NCBI RefSeq assembly: GCF_028679125.1
Contig: NZ_JAJRCG010000003.1
Coordinates: forward strand, 1 to 64,000
From: Methanoregula sp.
GTDB taxonomy: Archaea; Halobacteriota; Methanomicrobia; Methanomicrobiales; Methanospirillaceae
Direction of reading: 5' to 3'
Length of the DNA: 64,000 bases
Numbering within the stretch: position 1 is the stretch's first letter; every line of letters starts with the position of its first letter. Below the pieces are notes generated by a model, which was not told the origin of the DNA, did no database searches, and saw only the letters and a program-made list of their open reading frames with translations. The position numbers and the translations under genes were made by a program. This document shows positions 8,837 to 18,429 of this stretch, piece by piece.

Positions 8837-9832
8837 ATGTTTGAAGGTGTCCTTCCAGCAATCATTACCCCTTTTAAAAGAAACCCTGCTATGGGCCTGG
8901 ACTTACCGGGTCTTGAACGCAACATCGGGTTCCTTCTTTCCCGCGGTATTCACGGGATTGTGCCCTGCGGTTCGACTGGCGAGTCTGCGACTCTCACGTT
9001 CGAAGAACACGAGAAAGTCATTGAGGTCACAGTCGATAAGATTAATGGCAGGATCCCTGTCCTTGCAGGTACGGGATCCAACAACACTGCCGAGGCAGTG
9101 CGCCTGACTAAGGCGGCGAAGGACATCGGTGCGGACGGCGTGCTCGCCATCAGTCCGTACTACAACAAGCCGAACCGGTCCGGTCTTATCAAGCACTACA
9201 CGAAACTGGCGGATCTCGATATTCCGGTGATCATGTACAATGTCCCCGGTCGTACCGGCCAGAACCTTGAGCCCGATCTTATCGCGGAACTTGCCCAGCA
9301 CCCCAATATTGTCGGTGTCAAGGAGGCAAGCGGCAATATCGGCCAGATCTCCCGCATCATTGAGGAGACCCAGGACGAGGATTTCATGGTCATCTCCGGT
9401 GACGATGGCATCACCCTCCCCATCCTTGCACTGGGAGGGGCCGGTGTCATCTCCGTGGCGGCAAATGTTGATCCGGCTCGTATGGTAGCAATGTACGACG
9501 CGGTAAAAGCCGGGGATTACCAGAAAGCGCTGGTGCTCCACTACGCTATGTCGCCTCTCTTCCGCTCCATGTTCATCGACACCAACCCGATCCCGGTCAA
9601 AAAAGCGGTGGAACTCATCGGCTTTGCCGGTGGGCCGGTCCGTCTCCCGCTCGATGAACTTGATGCAAAGAAAACCGAGCAGCTGAAAAAAGTCCTTGCA
9701 ACGATTCCCTCAAAAGGACTTCTCAAAGCAAAACCCGCTGCAAAGCCTGCAAAAAAACCGGCAGCGGTAAAAAAGGTTGTAAAGAAGGCAGCGTCCCCCA
9801 AGAAGACCGCCATCCGCAGCTCCCGCAGGTGA
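8837..9832 (+). CDS. dapA: 4-Hydroxy-tetrahydrodipicolinate synthase with Lys/Ala-rich tail
   Basis: Condenses pyruvate with aspartate semialdehyde, the committed step of lysine/diaminopimelate synthesis. The TIM barrel shows GSTGES (45-50), the active-site Tyr134 in IMYNVPGRTG and the Schiff-base Lys162 in GVKEASGN. The family is normally about 290 residues; this one has 331. The extra 40 residues (from about 292) are almost entirely Lys, Ala and Pro in a KPAAKPAKK-like pattern, resembling a histone-H1-like or nucleic-acid-binding tail. dapB follows 7 bases later. Confidence 0.95.
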   Translation: MFEGVLPAIITPFKRNPAMGLDLPGLERNIGFLLSRGIHGIVPCGSTGESATLTFEEHEKVIEVTVDKINGRIPVLAGTGSNNTAEAVRLTKAAKDIGADGVLAISPYYNKPNRSGLIKHYTKLADLDIPVIMYNVPGRTGQNLEPDLIAELAQHPNIVGVKEASGNIGQISRIIEETQDEDFMVISGDDGITLPILALGGAGVISVAANVDPARMVAMYDAVKAGDYQKALVLHYAMSPLFRSMFIDTNPIPVKKAVELIGFAGGPVRLPLDELDAKKTEQLKKVLATIPSKGLLKAKPAAKPAKKPAAVKKVVKKAASPKKTAIRSSRR

Positions 9833-9839
9833 CCCGATC

Positions 9840-10607
9840 ATGATCAAAGTAGTTATCTGTGGAGCCTCCGGCAGAATGGGACAGACCCTCGGGAGGATGG
9901 TGCACGACGCTCCCGACATGGAACTTGTCGGCGGGATCAATCTCAAGCCCAGCTCTTTTTTTGGAGCAGAGATCGTTGAGGCGAAAGATGCCGATGCCCT
10001 GTTAAAGAAGACAAAGGCAGACGTTGTTATCGATTTCACGGTTGCCAGTGCGGTTGTCGGGAACGTTCAGACCGCCGCGAGGAATAACTGTGCCCTCATT
10101 GTCGGCACCACCGGTATCTCTCCGGAACAGAGAGGAGAGATGGAGAAGGCGATCAACGGTCATGTCCCGGCGGTCATATCCACCAACTTCTCGATCGGTG
10201 TGAGCATCTTCCAGCAGCTTGTACGGGAATCGGCACGGCTCCTGAAAGACTATGATATCGAAGTGATCGAAGCCCACCACCGGAACAAGAAGGATGCGCC
10301 AAGCGGCACGGCAAAGACCATCATCCAGATTATCGAAGAGGAGGCCGGTGCCCGTGAGAAGCAGTACGGGCGCGAGGGTATGACTGAGCGGAAGAACGAG
10401 ATCGGCGTCCATGTAATCCGGGGTGGCGATATCGTGGGAGACCACAAGGTAATGTACTCGAAGAATTTCGAGACGATCGAACTCTCTCACCGTGCATACG
10501 ACCGCTCGGTCTTTGCAAGCGGCGCCATTGTTGCAGCCCGCTGGGTTGCCGGGAAAAAGCCCGGCATCTATGGCATGAACGATGTGCTCGGGCTGAAGAA
10601 GAACTGA
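9840..10607 (+). CDS. dapB: 4-Hydroxy-tetrahydrodipicolinate reductase
   Basis: A 255-residue NAD(P)H-dependent reductase that follows DapA in lysine biosynthesis. The Rossmann motif GASGRMG is at residues 8-14, and the catalytic/substrate-binding segment EAHHRNKKDAPSGTA is intact. It lies 7 bases downstream of dapA, consistent with one transcript (rps17e-dapA-dapB). Later enzymes of the pathway are not in the window apart from asd. Confidence 0.95.
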   Translation: MIKVVICGASGRMGQTLGRMVHDAPDMELVGGINLKPSSFFGAEIVEAKDADALLKKTKADVVIDFTVASAVVGNVQTAARNNCALIVGTTGISPEQRGEMEKAINGHVPAVISTNFSIGVSIFQQLVRESARLLKDYDIEVIEAHHRNKKDAPSGTAKTIIQIIEEEAGAREKQYGREGMTERKNEIGVHVIRGGDIVGDHKVMYSKNFETIELSHRAYDRSVFASGAIVAARWVAGKKPGIYGMNDVLGLKKN

Positions 10608-10716
10608 TCCCGTCGCAGCCGTCGTTCCCGGAGTCTTTTTACACACCCTTGGGAACAGATCATAATAGAAACCCTTTTTTTGTCTTCACTGAAACATATA
10701 GAACGGAGTGAACGAC

Positions 10717-10890
10717 TTGGTAGCAATCGTTGACAGTGATAAGTGTACCGGATGCGAAACCTGCGTAAGCGAATGTCCCGCATCAGCCATTGCAATGGAG
10801 AATGACAAGGCAAAGGTTGACAAGGATATGTGTGTGGACTGCCAGACCTGTGTTGATGTCTGCCCGTCCGAAGCAATACAGATGGAATAA
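10717..10890 (+). CDS. 2x[4Fe-4S] ferredoxin
   Basis: A 57-residue low-potential ferredoxin with two CxxCxxCxxxCP motifs: CTGCETCVSECP and CVDCQTCVDVCP. I place the start at TTG 10717 (MVAIVDSDKC) because the GGAGTGA at 10705-10711 is then a well-spaced ribosome binding site; a GTG at 10708 inside that site is the alternative. Ferredoxins of this type carry electrons among hydrogenase, formylmethanofuran dehydrogenase and biosynthetic enzymes in methanogens. Its own hairpin terminator follows. Confidence 0.9.
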   Translation: MVAIVDSDKCTGCETCVSECPASAIAMENDKAKVDKDMCVDCQTCVDVCPSEAIQME

Positions 10891-10917
10891 ACCGGTATTT
10901 CCCGGTTCTGTTTTTTT
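10890..10917 (+). terminator. Hairpin and T-run after the ferredoxin gene
   Basis: AACCGG (10890-10895) pairs with CCGGTT (10902-10907) across a six-base loop and is followed by CTG and seven T residues (10911-10917). Position right after the stop codon fits transcription termination. Confidence 0.65.
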
Positions 10918-11151
10918 GAAAAATTTCTGTACGGATATCAGTCCCGATAATTATTCACAGACGTTTGCCAGGATGCTTGCAGGATCAGGTAATCCGGCAT
11001 CACCTCTGCTCATCGCATCTCCATCACGATGCATCGTATCGCTTAAAAACAATTATAAAAAAACAATGTTTTTATCATCCAAAGTGAAATGGGATTTTAC
11101 AACCCGCCATCATTCTGAAACGGGGAAATAAGAACATACAGGACTGTCACC

Positions 11152-12174
11152 ATGATCAATGTTGGAGTGCTCGGTGCTACGGGTGCGGTTGGTCAGCGAT
11201 TTGTTGAACTTCTAGCGGATCATCCCTGGTTCAAACTTACAACGCTTGCCGCTTCCGATCGCAGTGCGGGAAAGCCCTATGGAAGTATTGTCAAATGGCG
11301 TCTTGATACGCCATTTCCGGAGGATATCGGCAAGATCAAGGTTGTTCCGACATCGCCAAAAGCGATGAAGAATGTCGACCTTGTCTTCTCCGCCCTCCCG
11401 GCCGAGATCGCGACCGCGACTGAAACTGAATTTGCCAAAGCCGGTATCGGGGTCTGCAGCAACGCCAGCTCCCACCGCATGGAGCCGACTGTACCCCTGG
11501 TTGTCCCTGAAGTCAACCCGGAACACCTCGGGCTTATCGATGTGCAGCGGGATACCGGCTGTGAAGGATTCATTGTCACCAACCCGAACTGCTCCACTAT
11601 CATGATGGTGACTGCCCTTGCCCCGCTCCGGAAGTTCAAATTCACCGATATCAGGGTGGCGACCATGCAGGCAATCTCCGGTGCCGGATTTGAAGGGGTT
11701 GCTGCAATGGCCATCTATGACAATGTGATCCCGTATATCGGCAAGGAAGAAGAGAAGATGGAATCGGAGACGCTCAAGATCATGGGCACGCTGAAAGGTA
11801 AAAAAGTGCAGAACGCACCCTTCAGGGTCAGTGCCAGCTGCCACCGCGTACCGGTTATTGACGGGCATACCATGGCGGTCTGGGCGGATATCAAGGAACC
11901 GCTCGAGACGATCCGGAAGGCATACCGCGATTACAAACCCCCGATCAAGGGTCTTCCGACCCAGCCGGCCGAATCGGTCCACTTCTTTGAAGATGACCAG
12001 CCGGACCGGCCCCAGCCTCGGCTCGATCGCATGCGGGGAAGGGGTATGACGGTCTCGGTCGGTCGTCTCCGCGAGGGAGTCCGGTTCGTTGCCATGGGTC
12101 ACAACACGATCCGGGGCGCTGCCGGCGCCAGTGTACTGAATGCCGAATTGATCGTCAAAAAGAAGTATCTCTGA
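11152..12174 (+). CDS. asd: Aspartate-semialdehyde dehydrogenase
   Basis: A 340-residue NADP-dependent dehydrogenase giving aspartate semialdehyde for lysine, threonine and methionine. The nucleotide motif is GATGAVGQ (8-15), the catalytic Cys147 lies in TNPNCST, and a substrate-binding segment [12 protein letters not shown] is present. It is of the archaeal/fungal type. It feeds DapA, encoded 2.3 kb upstream, but has its own AT-rich promoter at 11040-11080. Confidence 0.95.
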   Translation: MINVGVLGATGAVGQRFVELLADHPWFKLTTLAASDRSAGKPYGSIVKWRLDTPFPEDIGKIKVVPTSPKAMKNVDLVFSALPAEIATATETEFAKAGIGVCSNASSHRMEPTVPLVVPEVNPEHLGLIDVQRDTGCEGFIVTNPNCSTIMMVTALAPLRKFKFTDIRVATMQAISGAGFEGVAAMAIYDNVIPYIGKEEEKMESETLKIMGTLKGKKVQNAPFRVSASCHRVPVIDGHTMAVWADIKEPLETIRKAYRDYKPPIKGLPTQPAESVHFFEDDQPDRPQPRLDRMRGRGMTVSVGRLREGVRFVAMGHNTIRGAAGASVLNAELIVKKKYL

Positions 12175-12194
12175 TAACGCTAAGAGTGTGTCCT

Positions 12195-12476
12195 ATGCAG
12201 CAACCCAGAGAGAACACCGTTTTCGTAGGAAACAAGCCCGTCATGAACTACGTGCTTGCTGTAGTAACCCAGTTCAACAATGGTGCACCGGAAGTAGCAA
12301 TCAAGGCCCGGGGAAAGGCGATCTCCCGTGCCGTGGACACAGCGGAGATTGCCCTCAACCGCTTCCTTGATGGTGTAACAAAGAAAGATATCGTTATCTC
12401 CACGGAAATTATCGATACCGATACCGGCAAGACAAATGTCTCTTCAATTGAGATCGTCCTTGCCAGCAATAAATAA
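12195..12476 (+). CDS. albA: DNA/RNA-binding protein Alba
   Basis: A 93-residue Alba chromatin protein. The conserved N-terminal [15 protein letters not shown], the loop [18 protein letters not shown] with basic residues for nucleic-acid contact, and the final [11 protein letters not shown] strand are present. It dimerises, coats DNA and also binds RNA. ATG 12195 is chosen over an upstream GTG because family members start just before [10 protein letters not shown]. It follows asd by 20 bases and may be co-transcribed. Confidence 0.95.
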   Translation: MQQPRENTVFVGNKPVMNYVLAVVTQFNNGAPEVAIKARGKAISRAVDTAEIALNRFLDGVTKKDIVISTEIIDTDTGKTNVSSIEIVLASNK

Positions 12477-12578
12477 TTTTTTCACCCGGGCTGCATGGCA
12501 TGATTTATGGGGATTTGTCGTCGGCCGGCTCATGTTCACCCAAAACGATTTAAGGGGACTTCACGAAGTTATTATGCT

Positions 12579-13076
12579 ATGCGAGCCCGCGCTGTCGCCG
12601 TGATGTTGCTGTTATTTGTAATTCTCGTGGCTCCTGTTTTAGCAGCAGACGATGAACGATACGGGTACCTCACCATATCCGATGTGAATGTCCAGCTCGA
12701 TAACGGTACTGCCCTGATCCAGGTGAATTACAGCGTTGACGAAGGAACACGTTTTATCTTCTTCCTTTTTGGGAAACAGGATCTCAAGAGCAAGTTGCTG
12801 AAGATCCTCAATTATGATGATGCAAAGATGAAGCAGATTGACCTGTCCAGTGCAGAATTCACCGTTGAAGAAGCGGCTGTTTCCTATGGGGACGGAATTT
12901 ACTGGTATCCTGCCCACCACTTCAATGTAGTCATCCCCAACCTTACCGTCAAATCTCCGCAGGTGACCCGGAATTTCCGGATGGTCAAGGAGTTCCCCGC
13001 CGGTATCGGGTATTTTGCTATGAACGGGTCATCGTCCGTTCCTGCAATCCCTCAGGCAACACCGACCCATCAATAA
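12579..13076 (+). CDS. Secreted hypothetical protein, 165 aa
   Basis: A signal peptide (residues 1-23, MRARAVAVMLLLFVILVAPVLAAD, cut after VLA) is followed by a beta-rich soluble domain with alternating hydrophobic pattern (GYLTISDVNVQLDNGTALIQVNY). There is no transmembrane anchor and no cysteine in the mature part. The C-terminus is Pro/Ser/Thr-rich. ATG 12579 is selected because it begins the signal peptide. I do not recognise the family; its partner or ligand is unknown. Confidence 0.72.
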   Translation: MRARAVAVMLLLFVILVAPVLAADDERYGYLTISDVNVQLDNGTALIQVNYSVDEGTRFIFFLFGKQDLKSKLLKILNYDDAKMKQIDLSSAEFTVEEAAVSYGDGIYWYPAHHFNVVIPNLTVKSPQVTRNFRMVKEFPAGIGYFAMNGSSSVPAIPQATPTHQ

Positions 13077-13303
13077 TTCTGGCCGTTCTTTTTTAACCGG
13101 TGCTCCAATGGGTTTTATTTAGATTATTGGCAGCTCTTTTTCCGGATGATGTAGTGGATTTAAAGACGAGATGCAATTATCTGTGTTCCTGATCGTTACC
13201 CCGGATTATTCTGGGGGAAAATCCCCGGAGGATTCCCGCATTCTTTCGAACCGGATACGATCATGGATTCATGGAAGAAAAATACCTGAAAAGAAAAACG
13301 GGA

Positions 13304-14440
13304 TCAGATGACCTCAATAATCTCTTGCTTCCGCTCTTCCGCCATCTTCTTGTTCACGTAATACTGGGTAATTACCCCGGCAATCGCAGAGATGATTCCG
13401 GCGATCGTTGACCAGAGAATATATTTTGTAACGGTATCTGAAGAGAGAGGGAAGTCCTGAACCCCCTGGTATGATATGAGGTAGATACTTGCCGCATAGA
13501 GGATAAGCCCGATCGCGGTGACAAAGAACGGGAAGACGATGACCTTTCCAAGGTTCTCCCGCTCGTTCTGGTATACATCGATGATGACGCCGACCGACAG
13601 GACCCAGCCCGCAAAGATAAGCCACTCAAAGGAACCATAGATGAAGGTCATTAAGTAGGTGACAATCCCCAGACTGCCACCGTCCGTTGAATAATATTTC
13701 AGGATATTATTGACTCCCCATGTGCACCCGATGATGACCAGGAGGATCGTGGTCGTGTACGTGACAAACGAGAACCGTCCCCGTGACAGGGATGCCCGTA
13801 AGGCATCTGTTATACCGTGGACAAGCTCATCAAAGCCAAATCCCTTGTAGAGCAGGAAACAGCCAATAACCCCCACCACGACAATGGTTGCAAGGCCCGG
13901 TGCACCGATCAGGAATGCAATGGCATACAACAGCATGGCAAGGCCTATCGGTATGAAGACCATGCGTGAGATCTTTGGATCGTCGAATAATTTCTTGAGA
14001 ATATAGTACGTACCCTCAAGGTTGGGCATCTGGTTGACAATGACCCGGCGGATGCTGGTGACCGGTATATTGGACTGGATGATCGGGATGACATACTCGT
14101 CCTCCGCCCCGTCGGTCACCAGGATACAGTTCGTTGCCTTTGTCTCTTCAATAACGTCTTTGAGGGTGGCGGCAATCTTCCGGTCCCCTTCTATCATGTG
14201 CAGGTGGTTTCCGGCAACCACGGCAATGGCCGTATCTTCGCCTTTTGCAGTCAGTTCATCAAAGATCTTGACTGCTGAAAATATTGCGTTGACATCTGAG
14301 TCCTCAGGATCAGCAAGTGCCAGTGTATTTGCCGCATTCAGACATGCCGCACGGCCGATGCACGGGCTCTCAACCTTGGCTTTCCAGCCGATGTCATCGT
14401 CACGGTCGACACTCAGGACCAGTGTCCGCCCCTGTGTCAT
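13304..14440 (-). CDS. DUF373 family membrane protein
   Basis: A 378-residue archaeal protein. The N-terminal soluble half (1-150) starts LVLSVDRDDDIG and contains alternating strand/helix segments with CILVTDGAEDE, the DUF373 signature. The C-terminal half has about six membrane helices (roughly 160-350) and ends in a charged tail. Function is unknown. It is common in euryarchaeal methanogens. The gene starts 67 bases after the end of the following COG1340 gene, and both are on the minus strand. Confidence 0.85.
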   Translation of the reverse strand: MTQGRTLVLSVDRDDDIGWKAKVESPCIGRAACLNAANTLALADPEDSDVNAIFSAVKIFDELTAKGEDTAIAVVAGNHLHMIEGDRKIAATLKDVIEETKATNCILVTDGAEDEYVIPIIQSNIPVTSIRRVIVNQMPNLEGTYYILKKLFDDPKISRMVFIPIGLAMLLYAIAFLIGAPGLATIVVVGVIGCFLLYKGFGFDELVHGITDALRASLSRGRFSFVTYTTTILLVIIGCTWGVNNILKYYSTDGGSLGIVTYLMTFIYGSFEWLIFAGWVLSVGVIIDVYQNERENLGKVIVFPFFVTAIGLILYAASIYLISYQGVQDFPLSSDTVTKYILWSTIAGIISAIAGVITQYYVNKKMAEERKQEIIEVI

Positions 14441-14506
14441 TACATCTATAAAAACGCCGTAAATCTATTAAATCATTGCTGACGTGAAAAAAAGGATGAT
14501 TCTGGA

Positions 14507-15367
14507 TCAGAGGAGTTTTGAGCGCTGGAGAAGCAGAAGATCGTCGGTGGTTAGTTTTTCGCCAGCCCGGAAATTCTTGAACAGGGTCTCGGCTTCTTTC
14601 CTGACCGCTTTCTGCTCTTTTGTGACTTTGACCTTCTTGGTCTTCTTGCGCAGGCCGGAGATCACCTTGTCGTAATCGCGGAGCTCTTTCTGGCAGGTGA
14701 TGAAGAACTTGTGCTCGGCATCGGCTGCTTCCTGTGCCTCGACAAAACTCTTGTGGGCTGCATCAGCTGCCTCCCGGGACTTGTCGGCCTTGCGGTAGGA
14801 CTCGACCATGAGATCGTGGTGTTTCTGGGCCAGCTCGGCAACCTCGGTCACCTTTGCATGGAGATCCGATGCGGCTTTCCTAAAATCGCGGGCTTCACTG
14901 ATCTTGGTCCGCATCTCCTTGTTCTGCTCGAGCTCGGATTCCTGTTCCCGCACCTGGCCTTTCATCTGCTTGATCTTCTCGATCAGCTCACGTTCCTTAT
15001 CGGTGGTGAAGACCTCGGTCTGCTGGCGGTACTCCATGTACTCGATCTGCTTCTGGAGTTCCTTGACCCCGCGGTTCTTCTGGGTGCCGTGCTCTTTCTT
15101 GAACGATTCAATGTCTTCAAAAAGGACATTGGCCTTGTCGTTCATCTCGTTGCGTTGGGCCTTGATGTCAAGGACTTCCTGGTTGTATTTGTCCCGGAGA
15201 TCTTTGTTCTTCTGCGCCTCTTCGACAAACTCGCGGGTCTGGTTGTTTAAGGTATTGCGCTCGCGGGCGAACTTGCTCGCATTTGCGTTGAGCTCGTTGC
15301 GGTGGTTTTTGTGTTCTTCAGACTCGGCAAGGGTTTTTTTTCTCTTTTCCATCAGGTCATTCAACAT
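14507..15367 (-). CDS. Archaeal coiled-coil protein (COG1340 type)
   Basis: A 286-residue, almost wholly helical protein made of charged heptad repeats (E/K/R/Q-rich) from residue 5 to about 235, ending in a basic stretch RKKTKKVKVTKEQ and a short C-terminal FRAGEKLTTDDLLLLQ motif. This layout matches the conserved uncharacterised archaeal coiled-coil family often placed near cell-division or translation genes. No enzymatic motif. It lies between DUF373 and ftsZ on the same strand; the 490-base gap and a hairpin after ftsZ argue for a separate transcript. Confidence 0.8.
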   Translation of the reverse strand: MLNDLMEKRKKTLAESEEHKNHRNELNANASKFARERNTLNNQTREFVEEAQKNKDLRDKYNQEVLDIKAQRNEMNDKANVLFEDIESFKKEHGTQKNRGVKELQKQIEYMEYRQQTEVFTTDKERELIEKIKQMKGQVREQESELEQNKEMRTKISEARDFRKAASDLHAKVTEVAELAQKHHDLMVESYRKADKSREAADAAHKSFVEAQEAADAEHKFFITCQKELRDYDKVISGLRKKTKKVKVTKEQKAVRKEAETLFKNFRAGEKLTTDDLLLLQRSKLL

Positions 15368-15860
15368 GCGTTACCAACTCCTCATCAGATTCTCCGTTCA
15401 CTGGAGGCGCACACTCTTGCGTATGAGGTTTCAGTGATCAGATTCGCCGTTGGATTACGGCTTCCTGATACACCCTTACTGCAACACTGCATACAGGATG
15501 CAGGATGAAAAACACCAGAAAAGATACTTAGCGCAGAATTCAGATAAGACTCCGGACTGAAGCCTTTGTTCAACACTCTGTTCATGATGTTCAACTCCCG
15601 ATACCGGTGCACGATCATCCCAGGATCATGCCCCCATCCTCCCAGCGAAGGATAATTCGAATGTACTATATTTTAAAGGAGTGGGGGACTATTAAGCGTT
15701 TCGCCGGGTGCAGGCAGGAACCGGGTTCCGGCATGGTGTTTCGGGAGTGCAGAAAAAACGAACAAAAGGATATTGGTCGTTGGTTGGACCAACGATTCCT
15801 GAAACACGTTCAGGGATTCTGGCTTTGGAATTGTCGGGATTGATCTCTGGTGCGTGGTGT
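15368..15860. other. Intergenic region between ftsZ and the coiled-coil gene
   Basis: About 490 bases without a credible gene. It contains the hairpin at 15777-15795 just after ftsZ and should hold the promoter of the coiled-coil protein. Open frames here mirror ftsZ on the wrong strand or lack start signals. Confidence 0.5.
15777..15795 (-). terminator. Perfect hairpin after ftsZ, likely terminator
   Basis: TCGTTGGT and its exact complement ACCAACGA are separated by three bases. Read on the minus strand, the stem lies about 65 bases after the ftsZ stop and is followed by T-rich sequence (TTTTGTTCGTTTTTTC). A role as an operator cannot be excluded. Confidence 0.5.
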
Positions 15861-17033
15861 TTAACCGACCCATTCAAGGACGCCGCCGCCACTTGGCTGG
15901 TCCCTGCCGCCACTGGTTCTCCGCTGGACGGGCATCTCGACTGCCTTGGGGCTGGAGCGCTTGTTGTCGATGTCCTGGACCATGGTCTTGTAGGACTGGC
16001 GGGTGCCGAGGATCTGTGCGCTCTTGACGCCGGTCATGATAGCGAGGACACGGATCTTGCCTTCCATGTCGCTCCTGACGCGGGCGCCCCAGATGACATC
16101 TGCGTGGGGGTCGAGTTCGTACGTGAGCGAGGTTGCGACTTCTTCTGCATCCTGAAGGGTCAGGTCCGTGCCACCGGTGATGTGGATCAGGCTGCCGGTT
16201 GCGCCGCGGTAGTCGATGTCGAGCATCGGGTTGGACAGGCATTCGCGGACAACGCTCTCTGCCTTGTTCTGCTGCTTGCTCTCACCTACGAGCATGACTG
16301 CAACGCCGCCCTTGGACATGATGGCGCGGACATCTGCGTAGTCGATGTTGATGAGCGAGGGTTCGGTGATGGTCTCGGAGATACCCTTGACGGTCTCACC
16401 AATGAGCTGGTCCATGACAGAGAATGCCTGGCCGAGCGGGAGGTTCGGGACGAAGTTCTTCAGCCGGTTGTTGTCGAGGACAATAACGGAGTCTGCTGCT
16501 GCTGCGAGTGCCTCAAGACCCTCTTCTGCACGGATCAGGCGTGCCTTTTCGACCTGGAACGGGTAGCTGACCATTCCGACAACGATTGCGCCCTGTTCCT
16601 TGGCGATCTGTGCTACAACAGGTGCGGAACCGGTACCGGTACCTCCTCCCATACCTGCTGTGATGAAGACGAGATCTGCTGACTCAAGAACCGCTTCGAG
16701 CGTCGGGCGTGCCATCTCGGCTGCGCGTTTACCGACATCCGGGTAACCGCCGGCGCCAAGGCCTTTTGTCAGGGATTTCCCGATGAGGATGCGCTTGTCG
16801 GCCTGGATCATGTCCAGGTGCTGTTTGTCGGTGTTGATCGCGATGGTCTCTGCACCGGAAACGCCCATGTGGTGGATACGGTTCACGGTGTTGTTACCTG
16901 CTCCACCGCAGCCGATGATAACGATCCTTGGCTGTCCTACGAAGTCATCTTCCATTGCGCCTGAGCTGCCGGACTGTTTTACTTCCTTTTCAAGTTCGGC
17001 GTTTTTTAGTGCGTCGTTAATAATACTTTGCAT
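15861..17033 (-). CDS. ftsZ: Cell division protein FtsZ
   Basis: A 390-residue tubulin-family GTPase that forms the cytokinetic ring. The tubulin signature GGGTGTG is at 129-135, the N-terminal [15 protein letters not shown] loop and the T7-loop region ending [11 protein letters not shown] are intact. The C-terminus beyond 350 is a basic, Gly/Ser-rich linker ending VLEWVG, like archaeal FtsZ tails that bind SepF. The short RHH gene ends 12 bases upstream, giving a cdrS-ftsZ operon. Confidence 0.96.
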   Translation of the reverse strand: MQSIINDALKNAELEKEVKQSGSSGAMEDDFVGQPRIVIIGCGGAGNNTVNRIHHMGVSGAETIAINTDKQHLDMIQADKRILIGKSLTKGLGAGGYPDVGKRAAEMARPTLEAVLESADLVFITAGMGGGTGTGSAPVVAQIAKEQGAIVVGMVSYPFQVEKARLIRAEEGLEALAAAADSVIVLDNNRLKNFVPNLPLGQAFSVMDQLIGETVKGISETITEPSLINIDYADVRAIMSKGGVAVMLVGESKQQNKAESVVRECLSNPMLDIDYRGATGSLIHITGGTDLTLQDAEEVATSLTYELDPHADVIWGARVRSDMEGKIRVLAIMTGVKSAQILGTRQSYKTMVQDIDNKRSSPKAVEMPVQRRTSGGRDQPSGGGVLEWVG

Positions 17034-17045
17034 ATTACTACCCTC

Positions 17046-17225
17046 TCAAACCTTGAATGAAACCTGGTCACTTTCCTTCAGGACACGGTTTGCACGTTTT
17101 TCAACAAGTTCACGGACCGCTGCCCGAACAGCTTCCGATACGTTCGGGTATTCCCCGGAATCGACCATCTGCTGGAGCAGATTGATCTGCTGTTCAGGTA
17201 ACCGGAGCGTGATTCGTTGCATCAT
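17046..17225 (-). CDS. cdrS: Ribbon-helix-helix regulator, CdrS-like
   Basis: A 59-residue frame reading [17 protein letters not shown]..., with the classic RHH strand (QRITLRLPE), two helices containing [18 protein letters not shown], and a short charged tail ending VSFKV. In haloarchaea a short RHH factor, CdrS, is co-transcribed with ftsZ2 and controls cell division genes; the same arrangement is seen here, so CdrS is the best match. Starts at 17225 or 17222 are equivalent. Palindromic sites directly upstream suggest autoregulation. Confidence 0.82.
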   Translation of the reverse strand: MMQRITLRLPEQQINLLQQMVDSGEYPNVSEAVRAAVRELVEKRANRVLKESDQVSFKV

Positions 17226-17239
17226 CGTATCTCACATTT

Positions 17240-17300
17240 CTGACATATGTCTGGCTTCTGTCGTCCATATGTCAGACAAAGAGAACTCTTGTGTCTGACT
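17240..17300. promoter_or_regulatory. Palindromic sites upstream of cdrS-ftsZ
   Basis: The perfect 10-bp palindrome GACATATGTC (17242-17251) is followed by a related site CCATATGTCAGAC (17265-17277) and by TGTCTGACTT near 17293. All share the half-site ATGTC(T/A)G or GTCTGA. They lie between the RHH gene and the divergent cobD-like gene, where an operator for the RHH dimer is expected. Confidence 0.5.
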
Positions 17301-17421
17301 TAACCAGATGAATCTAACTAACACGCTTATGTATTTAAATTTTATTCTTTGGTGCCTGCGATGGCTTCACAATGCATTTATGACAGATAATCCAAGTATT
17401 TTAGAAAAAGAGCGGATTTCT

Positions 17422-18429
17422 ATGGCTGTTGACTTTCCGGAGCGGGTTGTGCATGGGGGAACCGGCAAGCGCCAGCAGGAAAAAACCCGGAAAACCGTGC
17501 TGGATTTCAGCGCGAGCGTGAATCCCTACCCCCCGCAATTCACCTGGGCGCTGGATCCGGAGTGCCTGGAGTACTACCCGGATGACTCCTACGCTGCCCT
17601 CAAAGAGCAGATTGCCGGAGTCTTTCATCGCCGTCCGGAAGAGATCTGCGTGGGAAACGGATCGATCGAACTGATCCGGGTATTCTGTTCCGTCCTGTTC
17701 CGCGACAGAGCACGAAGAAAAACTTTTTTTTGTGAATCGCCGACCTTTGGCGAATATGATCTGTCCGCCCGCATTGCCGGTGCAGTCCCTACCGATAAAA
17801 CGCGTGATGCGGGTCTCACCTTTCTCTGCAACCCCAATAACCCGACCGGACGGTTATTGCCTCAGGCGGATGTTCTCACCTGCCTCGATACCGTGCATGA
17901 ACATGGAAGTTTCCTCTTTTGCGATGAAGCCTTCATCGAACTCTCTGATCCGCAGGAAAGCGTTATTGATATCCGCGATCCTGATCTCTTTGTCCTGCGA
18001 TCGCTCACCAAGTGTTTTGCGGTGCCGGGTATCCGGTTCGGGTACGGTTTTGGCAAACCGGATCTCATTGAAAAGATTGAAACCGTCCGCCCCCCCTGGA
18101 GCGTGAATGCCTATGCCGAGGCCTATGCCATGGAAGCGCTCCGGCACATGGATGACCTTGCCGCTTCCCGTTCTGCTATTGAAAAGGAACGGACCCTGTT
18201 GATAGCGGAATTGCAGGATCTTGGACTGCATTGCGCACCCACTCAAGTAAATTATGTGCTGGTGGAGTGCGGCAGGACTATTGCATCACTCTGCGAAGCA
18301 CTGGCAGCCCGGGGAATCCTGGTCCGTGACTGCACGTCTTTTGGCCTGCCGACATGCATCCGCATTGCCGTGAGGACCCGTGAAGAGAACCGGAAACTTA
18401 TCGGGGCTTTGTCCGCATGCGTGCACTGA
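17422..18429 (+). CDS. cobD: Threonine-phosphate decarboxylase / HisC-like aminotransferase
   Basis: A PLP-dependent class I/II aminotransferase-fold protein of about 335 residues. Motifs: DFSASVNPYPP at the N-terminus (CobD/HisC type), CNPNNPTGR, FCDEAFIEL with the PLP-ring Asp, and SLTKCFAVPGIRFGYG with the Schiff-base Lys. Overlap with cobY (cobalamin nucleotide loop) favours CobD, which makes (R)-1-amino-2-propanol phosphate for cobamide. ATG 17422 is chosen; ATG 17380 is possible given a TATA box at about 17334. HisC remains the alternative. Confidence 0.78.
   Translation: MAVDFPERVVHGGTGKRQQEKTRKTVLDFSASVNPYPPQFTWALDPECLEYYPDDSYAALKEQIAGVFHRRPEEICVGNGSIELIRVFCSVLFRDRARRKTFFCESPTFGEYDLSARIAGAVPTDKTRDAGLTFLCNPNNPTGRLLPQADVLTCLDTVHEHGSFLFCDEAFIELSDPQESVIDIRDPDLFVLRSLTKCFAVPGIRFGYGFGKPDLIEKIETVRPPWSVNAYAEAYAMEALRHMDDLAASRSAIEKERTLLIAELQDLGLHCAPTQVNYVLVECGRTIASLCEALAARGILVRDCTSFGLPTCIRIAVRTREENRKLIGALSACVH

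Noticed and set aside
15708-16682. Long plus-strand frame opposite ftsZ
   Set aside because: Antisense shadow of ftsZ with biased composition; the minus strand has the FtsZ motifs.
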